A stretch of DNA of 64,000 nt from the NCBI GenBank assembly GCA_018883545.1, contig JAHLEH010000005.1, forward strand, positions 1-64,000. Direction: 5' to 3'. Below the pieces are notes generated by a model. The model was not told where the DNA came from and did no database searches. It worked only from the letters and a program-made list of their open reading frames with translations. Made by a program: the position numbers and the translations under genes. Positions 1-7,140 of this stretch are shown piece by piece. This DNA is from Marixanthotalea marina (lineage in GTDB: Bacteria > Bacteroidota > Bacteroidia > Flavobacteriales > Flavobacteriaceae). How positions within the stretch are numbered: position 1 is the stretch's first letter; the number at the start of each line of letters is the position of its first letter.

Positions 1-343
1 TCACGGGCCCTGGCGGCACGGGTACGCCGTTGAGCGCAGGGGACAAGATCAACACCACGCAGACGATCTACGTGTTCACCCCCGGAAGCGGCTCGTGCCC
101 TGATGCCGAGAACAGCTTCCTTGTGACCATCAACGACACGCCCATGGCCGACGATCCGGGCCCTGCGGAAGCGTGTGATGAATATACCTTGCCTGCACTG
201 ACCAACGGTAACTACTTCACGGGCCCTGGCGGCACGGGTACGCCGTTGAGCGCAGGGGACAAGATCAACACCACGCAGACGATCTACGTGTTCACCCCCG
301 GAAGCGGCTCGTGCCCTGATGCCGAGAACAGCTTCCTTGTGAC
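1..343 (+). repeat. GC-rich 216-bp in-frame tandem repeat
   Basis: Bases 1-127 are identical, base for base, to 217-343, giving a 216-bp period (72 codons); the first divergence is at 128 versus 344. The array probably continues left of the window. Its base composition is clearly GC-rich (many GGC, CCG, GCC codons), while the same reading frame downstream of about 350 is AT-rich like the rest of the window. Perfect identity between units suggests recent duplication or ongoing homogenisation. Confidence 0.95.
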
Positions 344-1532
344 GATACACAGTTCCGTTGAGGCCGGTACGGGTGGTAATTTACCAGCTTTTTGTCAAGG
401 AGACTTTATTAATGGAGGTGCGGTAGATTTAACTGCATTATTGACAGGGGCAGACCCAGAAGGAACTTGGACAGATTTGGATGGCGCAGGTGTAAACTTG
501 ACAGACCCAACAAGTGTTGATTTTACAAGTGTAGCATCTAGTCTAACTCCTTATAGATTCAAATACACCGTATATAGTGGCAATACTTGCCCTGATGATG
601 AAGCAATAGTAACTGTTACTGTTCAAAATTGTATTGTAGATTGTGGAACAGCCTTTGGAGTAGCCATTAACGAAGATGGTACTGTAAACGATGATATGAG
701 TAGATGTTTCCTTAATGATAAAATTAACAGATGGGGTTGGACTAATTTCATTGCTGATTTTGGAACCTATACGCTAGAGCTATATCAAGGTGCCGGTAAG
801 TGTGATTTGAATAAGGGTACTTATGTTGGCACAGTAACAATAACCTATGAACAAATAGGGGACACTCCAGATGGCAATGTAAATGTTGTATATGATATGG
901 CTCCAGGTTATGGCCTTGATGAAGTTCATCTTTATATAGGTTGTAATATGTATCCGTCTTACGGAAAAGGTAATAAACCTAGTGTTGCTCCTGGACAATA
1001 TACTTTTGTAGCGGGTGGATTGGAACATGCCGATATATGGACAACTGACGACGCATCCATTACTGCGTCTGGAGGGTTTTATGTTATAGCACATTCGGTT
1101 GCTTGTGGTGAAGATATCCCGGAAGGAAGTTTTATACCTACATCACCAATGGAACATGGTAGTTTTATAGGAGGTATGGATGAGGATTGTGATGTGGAAG
1201 TAGCAGAGGAATCTCCTAAAGGAGGTAAGCCTAAAGGCAGTAATGGTAACTCTAAAAAATCATCATCGTTGAGCTTTAATGCTTATCCTGTGCCATTTGA
1301 TCAAGAATTGACTGTCAGTTATAAGTTTGATTATAATACAAAGGTAAATATAGATGTATATGATGCCAAAGGGTCTTTGATTAAACAAGTCGTGGACACT
1401 GAGTATGTTAAAGGAACTTTGAGTTCTACCAAACTTGATATAGCGACTGTGGATGATCAGTTGTTCTTTGTTAGAGTAACAACTAATGAAGGCACACTGG
1501 TTAAAAAGGTTATTTCATCTTCATCTAAATGA
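1..1532 (+). CDS. Surface protein with adhesin-like repeats and T9SS type A sorting domain (5' end outside window)
   Basis: The frame is open to the left edge, so only the last ~509 residues are visible; a TTG at base 30 is not a credible start. The first ~115 residues contain 72-residue repeats with motifs TGPGGTGTPLSAG and TIYVFTPGSGSCP. Next come an Ig-like stretch and a ~150-residue Cys- and Gly-rich globular domain (from about FGVAINEDG to GGFYVIAHSVAC). A Lys/Ser/Gly linker and a type IX secretion sorting domain (NAYPVPFDQELTV to the final VKKVISSSSK) end the protein. By family knowledge it is exported by the gliding-associated T9SS and anchored or released at the cell surface. The repeat part is far more GC-rich than the rest of the gene. 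No enzymatic domain is recognised; an adhesin role is inference. Confidence 0.85.
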   Translation, partial: TGPGGTGTPLSAGDKINTTQTIYVFTPGSGSCPDAENSFLVTINDTPMADDPGPAEACDEYTLPALTNGNYFTGPGGTGTPLSAGDKINTTQTIYVFTPGSGSCPDAENSFLVTIHSSVEAGTGGNLPAFCQGDFINGGAVDLTALLTGADPEGTWTDLDGAGVNLTDPTSVDFTSVASSLTPYRFKYTVYSGNTCPDDEAIVTVTVQNCIVDCGTAFGVAINEDGTVNDDMSRCFLNDKINRWGWTNFIADFGTYTLELYQGAGKCDLNKGTYVGTVTITYEQIGDTPDGNVNVVYDMAPGYGLDEVHLYIGCNMYPSYGKGNKPSVAPGQYTFVAGGLEHADIWTTDDASITASGGFYVIAHSVACGEDIPEGSFIPTSPMEHGSFIGGMDEDCDVEVAEESPKGGKPKGSNGNSKKSSSLSFNAYPVPFDQELTVSYKFDYNTKVNIDVYDAKGSLIKQVVDTEYVKGTLSSTKLDIATVDDQLFFVRVTTNEGTLVKKVISSSSK

Positions 1533-1560
1533 TAGTTAATTAAATTGTATTTTAAAGATA

Positions 1561-1590
1561 AAAAGGGCGACCATCTGGTCGCCCTTTTAA
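1561..1590. terminator. Bidirectional rho-independent terminator
   Basis: A 13-bp perfect inverted repeat (AAAAGGGCGACCA at 1561-1573 with its complement at 1576-1588) has flanking A and T runs. It sits between the convergent surface-protein and nucleoside-phosphorylase genes and can serve both. Confidence 0.9.
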
Positions 1591-1604
1591 TTTGATTAGT
1601 ATTC

Positions 1605-2468
1605 TTAAATGTTTTTTAAAATAAGTTTAATAAGATTCTCAATAACCCGATTTGGATTTTCACTAAAACTTCCAAGTATCCTATTGGCAATGATAGCATT
1701 TAACGAAATGGCGTTATGCCCCAAAAGTTTTGATAATCCATAAATGGCTGATGTTTCCATTTCGAGATTTGTGATTTTAAGAGCATTGTATCGAAATTTT
1801 TCTATTCTATCGTTTAATTCGGGATTTTGAATTTTGAGCCTTAAAACACGTCCTTGAGGCCCGTAGAATCCACCAGCCGTTATAGTTAAACCTTTGTGAA
1901 TATTAGAGTCTTCAAACTTTTTTATAAGAGCATCGCTGCCATTAACAACAATAGGGTTTGCTTTGCTTTTGTCCCAGTTTGTTTGCGAAACAAACGCTTT
2001 TTCTATTTCAGGGTTCCTAATGCTTTCAACCAGATAGGCATGAAGCATTCCATTAACATCTAAGGCATGGGTGCTCATTAAAAAAGAATCGATGGGGATT
2101 TCTTTTTGAATGGCGCCAGAAGTACCTATTCTAATAATATCTAGGCTTGTTAATTTATTTTTAACTTTTCGCGTATTAAAGTCAATGTTAACTAAAGCAT
2201 CCAATTCGTTTAAAACAATATCAATATTGTCAGGGCCAATACCTGTAGATATTACAGTTAACCGTTTGCCTTTGTAAAAACCAGTTTGTGTTTTAAACTC
2301 CCTTTTTTGGGTTTCAAATTCTATGGAGTCAAAGTGTTTGGTTACTTTTTCAACACGATCTTGATCGCCAACAAAAATAATGGTATTGGCTATATTTTCA
2401 GGTTTTAGGTTTAAATGGTAAATACTGCCATCTGGGTTTAAAATAAGTTCTGAAGGCCTAATGAACAT
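1605..2468 (-). CDS. Nucleoside phosphorylase (uridine phosphorylase-like)
   Basis: A PNP/UDP phosphorylase family protein, expected to split nucleosides with phosphate in cytosolic salvage. Visible family motifs are IIFVGDQDRV near the N-terminus, the phosphate/ribose segment VISTGIGPDNIDI, IRIGTSGAIQ and the late NLEMETSAIYGL. The start chosen is ATG at 2468 (MFIRPSEL), which overlaps the upstream DUF1835 gene by only 11 bp. An upstream in-frame ATG at 2537 would overlap it by 80 bp and adds a non-conserved-looking N-terminus. It is the last gene of a four-gene minus-strand cluster and is followed by a strong terminator. Substrate (uridine versus other nucleosides) is not decided by sequence reading. 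Confidence 0.88.
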   Translation of the reverse strand: MFIRPSELILNPDGSIYHLNLKPENIANTIIFVGDQDRVEKVTKHFDSIEFETQKREFKTQTGFYKGKRLTVISTGIGPDNIDIVLNELDALVNIDFNTRKVKNKLTSLDIIRIGTSGAIQKEIPIDSFLMSTHALDVNGMLHAYLVESIRNPEIEKAFVSQTNWDKSKANPIVVNGSDALIKKFEDSNIHKGLTITAGGFYGPQGRVLRLKIQNPELNDRIEKFRYNALKITNLEMETSAIYGLSKLLGHNAISLNAIIANRILGSFSENPNRVIENLIKLILKNI

Positions 2469-3399
2469 TTTTTGGGGTTTTGATGAGTTTATTATGGCTT
2501 TTGCTGAATTGAAAATCGGCGTTTTTAGCCCCACCATAATAAATAGTGTTATTTATTTCTGAAAAGAAATTATGTTGACCTAATAAGGCTTCATGTCCTT
2601 TTCTGTTAAGTGCTAGGCCTTTAGAAGAGGAGTCGAAGAAAATAGATAGAATTTCTATAGTCCTTTGCAATTGTAAATCTCCAAAACCATAATACCCCTG
2701 GTAATTTAGGGCATAGCCAAGCAAATGGTGTTCAGATTTAATATGATTGTTTTTAATTATTTCCAGGATATTGGTTTCTAAAATGTTCAAGCCACTTTTT
2801 GAGTCAGGAAAACGCTCCAGATGTGCTTTTAAGCAGTTACTTAAATATTTAAAGGAAGAAGTCTTGATTATATAAGGTTTGAACAAATTATGGTCGTAGC
2901 CACAATAAATTTGCCAAAGCGATTTTGCTAAGTTAATATCGTCATGAGTAAGTAAAACACGTTCTTGGTAATGTTTTATCAACTGATCCGTTGATAGTTC
3001 TGATAATCCCACTAAGTTTTTATTGCCAGATATTCTACCGCTGCAAACTAAATACAAAGGCGATTTAATCTTTTTTTGTTGTATCAAGCTAATCACTGCC
3101 AGCATATTGATATGGCAAAATAAATCGTATTCAAACCATAGAATGATTTCGGAATATTTGTTGGTGTTTTGAAGTTTGTTGAGTTCACCTTTAAAGGTAT
3201 TTACATCCAATTCCAATTGGTAAACGGAAGCAAAAAAGCGTTTTCTGGTTTCAAAAAAAGCTTCAGAATCAATGTCTTCAAAAGTAGGGCCTTCACAAAG
3301 CATTTCTTCCCAAGTAAGGAAGTCGCCTTTAAAGTCGAGCTCTAAAAGTTTTCGTGATAAAACACTTCCGTTTGTAATATGAAGGATGCGTTTTTCCAT
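2458..3399 (-). CDS. DUF1835 domain-containing protein
   Basis: A 313-residue protein beginning RILHITNGSVLSRKL and continuing FLTWEEMLCEGPT, which is the hallmark N-terminal DUF1835 pattern; the C-terminal half resembles the DUF3658 partner region. No signal peptide is present, so it should be cytosolic. Function of the family is not established. It lies 2 bp after the SUI1 gene and overlaps the downstream phosphorylase start, consistent with one transcript. Confidence 0.85.
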   Translation of the reverse strand: MEKRILHITNGSVLSRKLLELDFKGDFLTWEEMLCEGPTFEDIDSEAFFETRKRFFASVYQLELDVNTFKGELNKLQNTNKYSEIILWFEYDLFCHINMLAVISLIQQKKIKSPLYLVCSGRISGNKNLVGLSELSTDQLIKHYQERVLLTHDDINLAKSLWQIYCGYDHNLFKPYIIKTSSFKYLSNCLKAHLERFPDSKSGLNILETNILEIIKNNHIKSEHHLLGYALNYQGYYGFGDLQLQRTIEILSIFFDSSSKGLALNRKGHEALLGQHNFFSEINNTIYYGGAKNADFQFSKSHNKLIKTPKNVH

Positions 3400-3401
3400 T
3401 C

Positions 3402-3731
3402 TTAACCACCAACACGCTTCACTTTAAACCCTTTGTCCTTGAGCATTTTCATAATCTTGTCCCTATAATCACCTTGTATAATGATTTTATCATCTTTAAA
3501 ACTGCCGCCTACGCTAAGGGTTGTTTTAATGTCTTTGGCAAGTATTTTAAAATCTTCAGTGGCACCAGTGTAGCCTTCTAGAATCGTTGTAGGTTTCCCT
3601 TTGCGTTTTTCATATTTACATATAATGGGGTCGTCTTGAATCCAAATATTACTTTCTGAAGCACCAGTGTCTTCTTCGGTTTCGGGCGTATGTTCAGGAA
3701 AAAGTTTTTTTAGCTGGTCTTGTAAATCCAT
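3402..3731 (-). CDS. SUI1/eIF1-like translation factor (YciH family)
   Basis: 109 residues with the SUI1 fold signature: KRKGKPTTILEGYTG, KILAKDIKTTLSVGGSFKD and a basic C-terminus KMLKDKGFKVKRVGG. Bacterial SUI1 homologues resemble eukaryotic eIF1 and are thought to affect initiation fidelity or translation under stress. An acidic ~45-residue N-terminal extension precedes the domain. Second gene of the minus-strand cluster, between an oxygenase (15-bp gap) and DUF1835. Confidence 0.9.
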   Translation of the reverse strand: MDLQDQLKKLFPEHTPETEEDTGASESNIWIQDDPIICKYEKRKGKPTTILEGYTGATEDFKILAKDIKTTLSVGGSFKDDKIIIQGDYRDKIMKMLKDKGFKVKRVGG

Positions 3732-3746
3732 AATTTAAAGTGGTTA

Positions 3747-4697
3747 TTATTTTTTGATAAGACCCAATTCAATTAAGCGCTCCGTTAAAAATTCACCAGC
3801 AGTGATATCATCGTATAGCTTGGGATTGTGACTATCTACACAGCTTTCTAAAACATTCAAATTCATATCACTTATGGGGTGCATAAAAAACGGAATGGAA
3901 TATCTAGAAGTGCCCCATAATTCTTTGGGTGGATTTACAACACGGTGAATGGTAGATTTTAGTTTGTTGTTAGTGTGCCTAGAGAGCATATCGCCAACGT
4001 TAATCATAAGTTCATCGGGTTGCGCAATGGCATCAATCCATTCGCCTTTGTGGTTTTGAACTTGAAGCCCTTTACCTTGCGCACCCATGAGCAATGTGAT
4101 TAAATTAATATCGCCATGGGCTGCAGCCCTAACGGCTTCTTTGGGCTCTTGGGTAATAGGAGGGTAGTGAATAGGGCGCAAAATGGAATTACCATTATGA
4201 ATATAATTGTCAAAATAGGTTTCTTCTAAATTGAGATGTAGCGCTAAAGCACGTAATACATATTTAGCGGTTTTTTCAAGCATTTTATAGGTTTCTTTGC
4301 CAACCTTGTTGAATTCCGGTAATTCTTCTACCATCACGTTTTTAGGATATTCGACTTCTAGTTTAGGATTATTTTCCACATATTGACCAAAATGCCAAAA
4401 CTCTTTTAAATCACCTTCTTTTTTACCTTTGGCACTTTCTTTACCAAAAGAAACATAGCCACGTTGACCTCCAATGCCTGGAATTTCATATTTCTGTTTG
4501 ATTTCTAAAGGCAGGTCAAAAAAGTTTTTAATTTCTGCATATAGTTTTTCAACAAGCTTATCATCCAAAAAATGGCCTTTTAAGGCCACGAAACCTATTT
4601 CTTCATAGGCTTTCCCTATGTCATCTACAAACTGTTGCTTTTTAGTTGGGTTATTGGAAAGGAAATCATTTAAATCAACGCTTGGAATTGTTTTCAT
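3747..4697 (-). CDS. Isopenicillin N synthase-like 2OG-Fe(II) oxygenase
   Basis: 316 residues with an N-terminal DIOX_N-like region (IPSVDLNDFLSN, GFVALKGH) and a C-terminal 2OG-FeII oxygenase core. The iron ligands are visible as HGD (AAHGDINLITLLMG) and a distal His (STIHRVVNPP); the 2-oxoglutarate-binding RxS is RYS (TSRYSIPFF). Full length for the family. First gene of a four-gene cluster; a TAnnTTTG-like element lies upstream at 4741-4734. The natural substrate cannot be told; beta-lactam synthesis is not implied. Confidence 0.88.
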   Translation of the reverse strand: MKTIPSVDLNDFLSNNPTKKQQFVDDIGKAYEEIGFVALKGHFLDDKLVEKLYAEIKNFFDLPLEIKQKYEIPGIGGQRGYVSFGKESAKGKKEGDLKEFWHFGQYVENNPKLEVEYPKNVMVEELPEFNKVGKETYKMLEKTAKYVLRALALHLNLEETYFDNYIHNGNSILRPIHYPPITQEPKEAVRAAAHGDINLITLLMGAQGKGLQVQNHKGEWIDAIAQPDELMINVGDMLSRHTNNKLKSTIHRVVNPPKELWGTSRYSIPFFMHPISDMNLNVLESCVDSHNPKLYDDITAGEFLTERLIELGLIKK

Positions 4698-4733
4698 AGA
4701 ATAAAAGTTAGATTAAAACAAGCTGTATTACTA

Positions 4734-4741
4734 CAAATGTA
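4734..4741 (-). promoter_or_regulatory. Candidate -7 element of the oxygenase-SUI1-DUF1835 cluster
   Basis: Read on the minus strand this is TACATTTG, matching the Bacteroidota TAnnTTTG consensus, 37 bp before the oxygenase start. No clear TTTG -33 partner was found, so the call is tentative. Confidence 0.35.
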
Positions 4742-4834
4742 CGAAACATTATAGAAGATATAGGTCTGGTTATTCTATAAAAGGTGGATTAAAAAAAAAT
4801 AGTAATATATTTAAAAAAAGTAAATAATTGGGTT

Positions 4835-5245
4835 TTGAGAATAGCTGCAGTATTTTTAGTTCTATTGCTTTTTAATTGTAAAGAAGAACGCTTTGAAGAT
4901 AAGTTTAATTGGGAAAGTATGATTGTTACCGCAACAGCATATAATTCCACTACACGCCAAACCAATTCGAACCCGCATATTACGGCATTTGGTGATAGTA
5001 TCTTCCCAGGTTTAAATTACATTGCGGTTTCTAACGACTTACTTAAAAGTAGATTGAAATACAATACACCTGTTAAAATTGAGGGCTTAGATAGTATTTA
5101 TTTTGTTAAGGACCGTATGCATTCCCGTTGGAAAAACCGAATAGATATTTATATGGGATTGAATGTTGATGCAGCAAAAAAATGGGGCAGAAAAAAGGTT
5201 ACAATTCTATACGGTATTCCAAAAGACTCAACAATAAAAGAGTAA
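4835..5245 (+). CDS. Putative lipoprotein with 3D (Asp-Asp-Asp) domain
   Basis: About 136 residues. A short hydrophobic N-terminus ends in a lipobox-like LLFNC, then a 3D/double-psi beta-barrel domain follows: VTATAYNSTTRQT, HITAFGDSI, YIAVSNDLL, VKDRMHSRWKNRIDIYMG and WGRKKVTILYG. The three Asp residues (FGD, KDR, RID) match the MltA/YocH-type 3D domain, suggesting a peptidoglycan- or sugar-related envelope role. No ATG is available; the start is the TTG at 4835, or the signal peptide begins slightly upstream. The stop abuts the convergent exbD stop with no gap. Confidence 0.75.
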   Translation: MRIAAVFLVLLLFNCKEERFEDKFNWESMIVTATAYNSTTRQTNSNPHITAFGDSIFPGLNYIAVSNDLLKSRLKYNTPVKIEGLDSIYFVKDRMHSRWKNRIDIYMGLNVDAAKKWGRKKVTILYGIPKDSTIKE

Positions 5246-5803
5246 TCATTTTGTTTGTGCTTCAGATAATGTAAAAGGATAAGCTTTTTTTAATTCCATT
5301 TGTTCTTCTTCAGATAAATTCTCAATCGTTTTATTTAAAATATTGTTGCTGTAAGTTTGTCTTAATTCGAAGAATGCTTTTGTTATTTCATCTTGAACCT
5401 CAATAAATGTTGTATAAGAAGACTGTTTTGATGCTTGCAACGATAATACAGCTTCCTTTGGGTTATTAGAAGCATTGGGTAATCCTTTTCCTTTACAGTA
5501 ACTACAACTACCGTCTCCATTATTATCAACAAAATCTTTCGTATTGTCCTTTAGTTCACTAATGTCGATAACATTTTCATTAACCATGATATGGTTTTGG
5601 TCGTTTATGTAAATCCGCATCATATTTCTATCGGCAATTTCATCACTGCATTTCACATTTGGTGGACATTTAGCTGCCAATTTCCTGTTAAAGCCTTTGT
5701 CATTAGGTATGGCTGAACTTACCAAAAAGAACATGAGTAACAAAAATGCAATGTCTGCCATAGACCCTGCATTGACTTCGGGTACTGAATTTGATCGTTT
5801 CAT
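5246..5803 (-). CDS. ExbD/TolR-type biopolymer transport protein
   Basis: 185 residues: MKRSNSVPEVNAGSMADIAFLLLMFFLVSS is the typical ExbD N-terminus with the single TM helix and its conserved Asp (MADIAF), followed by a periplasmic domain. Family role is the stator of a proton-driven TonB/Tol-type motor. It stands alone here, without ExbB or TonB alongside. Its periplasmic part carries CPPNVKC and a CSYCKGKG motif resembling half of a zinc-binding cluster, and an acidic C-terminus. Confidence 0.9.
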   Translation of the reverse strand: MKRSNSVPEVNAGSMADIAFLLLMFFLVSSAIPNDKGFNRKLAAKCPPNVKCSDEIADRNMMRIYINDQNHIMVNENVIDISELKDNTKDFVDNNGDGSCSYCKGKGLPNASNNPKEAVLSLQASKQSSYTTFIEVQDEITKAFFELRQTYSNNILNKTIENLSEEEQMELKKAYPFTLSEAQTK

Positions 5804-5857
5804 ATAATTTAAGTTAAATGTTAATAAAAACTTAAATCACAAAAACAGTACCAATGT

Positions 5858-5992
5858 TTAGTGGTAATAACGTTTTACACCTTTCCAGATAGTTTCGGTA
5901 CTTTGTTTAAAATTATGGATTTTCCTGTCTAATGTTAAAATTTCTCTGGTAATGGTATTTGTGTGCTTTGATATTTTAAGATAACTGTTCAT
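5858..5992 (-). CDS. Hypothetical 44-residue basic protein upstream of exbD
   Basis: A 44-codon frame (ATG at 5992, TAA at 5858) encodes a basic peptide starting MNSYLKISKHTNTITREIL. It reads in the same direction as exbD, 54 bp upstream, in an otherwise empty 560-bp gap. No family recognised; codon choice looks ordinary but the frame is short enough to be chance. Confidence 0.35.
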   Translation of the reverse strand: MNSYLKISKHTNTITREILTLDRKIHNFKQSTETIWKGVKRYYH

Positions 5993-6017
5993 TTTTTTGA
6001 TGCTTGATTGATTTTAA

Positions 6018-6046
6018 AAGAGACGTTACTATTTGTAACGTCTCTT
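6018..6046 (-). terminator. Perfect 12-bp hairpin upstream of exbD
   Basis: GTAACGTCTCTT at 6035-6046 is the exact complement of 6018-6029, with a 5-nt loop. On the minus strand it is followed only by TTAAAATC, so it is a weak terminator or a leader structure. The rest of 5804-6363 holds two small frames on the minus strand and a promoter at its right end; nothing else was recognised. Confidence 0.5.
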
Positions 6047-6115
6047 GCTGTTCCAATTATAAGTTCTAGAGTTAGGTAATGTGCTGGAAATTTGATTGTT
6101 GTTTAAAGTTCTCAT
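6029..6115 (-). CDS. Possible 28-residue small ORF ending in a hairpin
   Basis: ATG at 6115 to TAG at 6029 encodes MRTLNNNQISSTLPNSRTYN followed by a short basic tail. Its stop codon lies inside the 12-bp hairpin at 6018-6046. It could be a tiny gene with its own terminator, a leader peptide for exbD, or chance. Confidence 0.22.
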   Translation of the reverse strand: MRTLNNNQISSTLPNSRTYNWNSKRRYK

Positions 6116-6303
6116 GATTTCTGTTGTTTTTAATTGATTTATACTTGATAGACGACAAGAAATCAAATTTGTTACAGTACTATGTATAACATATTAGTAA
6201 ATTAACAATATTTTAGCACTAAGGGGAAGGTAAAGGCTGTTAAAACACGATAAAAAGTGTTTGGGAATAGTTTTTGTGTTAAAACAAAGTAAAAACAAGA
6301 AAA

Positions 6304-6338
6304 CTTGTTTATCCGAAAACTTTAAAAAAATATATTTG
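6304..6338 (+). promoter_or_regulatory. Bacteroidota-type promoter of the secreted-protein gene
   Basis: A -7 element TATATTTG at 6331-6338 fits TAnnTTTG; CTTG at 6304-6307 is a weak -33 match at 23-bp spacing. The start codon follows 25 bp after the -7 element. Confidence 0.5.
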
Positions 6339-6363
6339 TTTATTGAAACGTTAGTATTTGAAA

Positions 6364-7062
6364 ATGCGTGAAGTTTTGAAATTTTATATTTCTGTTGTTG
6401 TTTTAATTTTATTTGTTGTTTCTGCACAAGCCCAAATTGATAGCAGAAATAATTCTTTCTCTATACCGGCAGTAGAAACCCCTAATGACTCAACGAATAC
6501 GATTGAAGCGAACCCTATAGAACCAATTGCACCAGAAAACAATCAAAGTGGTTTGGATGGCCTATCATTGCCAAAAAAGAATTCGTCTCAATTCAGTTTA
6601 CCAAAAAAAGAATTCTCAATGACCGATAGGGAAGAGTTTGGCAACCCTGCCGAACTTTATAAAGACCGTCTGGATAAGCACATGAATGATATAAAGGAAG
6701 AAATGTATTTAGGAACGGTGGGCAGTTCGGTCGATCAGCATTTTGGGGAATTTAGAACAAAGTCTAAATTCATCTATGTCCAGTACCGAGACTATGGTCA
6801 ACAGGATGGTGATTTAATCCGCATTTTTGTAAATAACGAAATGATTAGCCCTCGTGTTCTGTTGACCAATAGTTTTAAAGGGTTTGTTTTAGATCTTAAA
6901 CCAGGCAGGAACGCAATCGACTTTTTGGCATTAAATGAAGGCTACGCACTGCCAAATACAGCCCATTTCAGAATACTAGACGAAGATAAGCATGTAATTG
7001 CTTCCGATATGTGGGCACTTTCCATCGATGTGAAAGCAACAATTGTTATTATTAAAGAATAG
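6364..7062 (+). CDS. Secreted protein of unknown function
   Basis: 232 residues from ATG 6364 (a TTG two codons upstream is not needed). A signal peptide, MREVLKFYISVVVLILFVVSAQA, is followed by a low-complexity Ser/Pro/Asn region to about residue 75. A compact C-terminal domain then contains VDQHFGEFRTKSKFIYVQYRD, IRIFVNNEMI and LDLKPGRNAIDFLALNEG. The C-terminal domain looks like a beta-sandwich. No named family recognised; likely periplasmic or outer-membrane associated. It is monocistronic with its own promoter. Confidence 0.75.
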   Translation: MREVLKFYISVVVLILFVVSAQAQIDSRNNSFSIPAVETPNDSTNTIEANPIEPIAPENNQSGLDGLSLPKKNSSQFSLPKKEFSMTDREEFGNPAELYKDRLDKHMNDIKEEMYLGTVGSSVDQHFGEFRTKSKFIYVQYRDYGQQDGDLIRIFVNNEMISPRVLLTNSFKGFVLDLKPGRNAIDFLALNEGYALPNTAHFRILDEDKHVIASDMWALSIDVKATIVIIKE

Positions 7063-7140
7063 AACTTTCCAAATTTTCACGAAATCGTTCGTCATAAACT
7101 CTCAAAAGGTGTTATTTTTGCCCGCCATCAACTTGTATTT

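Noticed and set aside
2469-2537. Longer start for the nucleoside phosphorylase at 2537
   Set aside because: It would overlap the DUF1835 gene by 80 bp and adds residues before the conserved-looking MFIRPSEL start.
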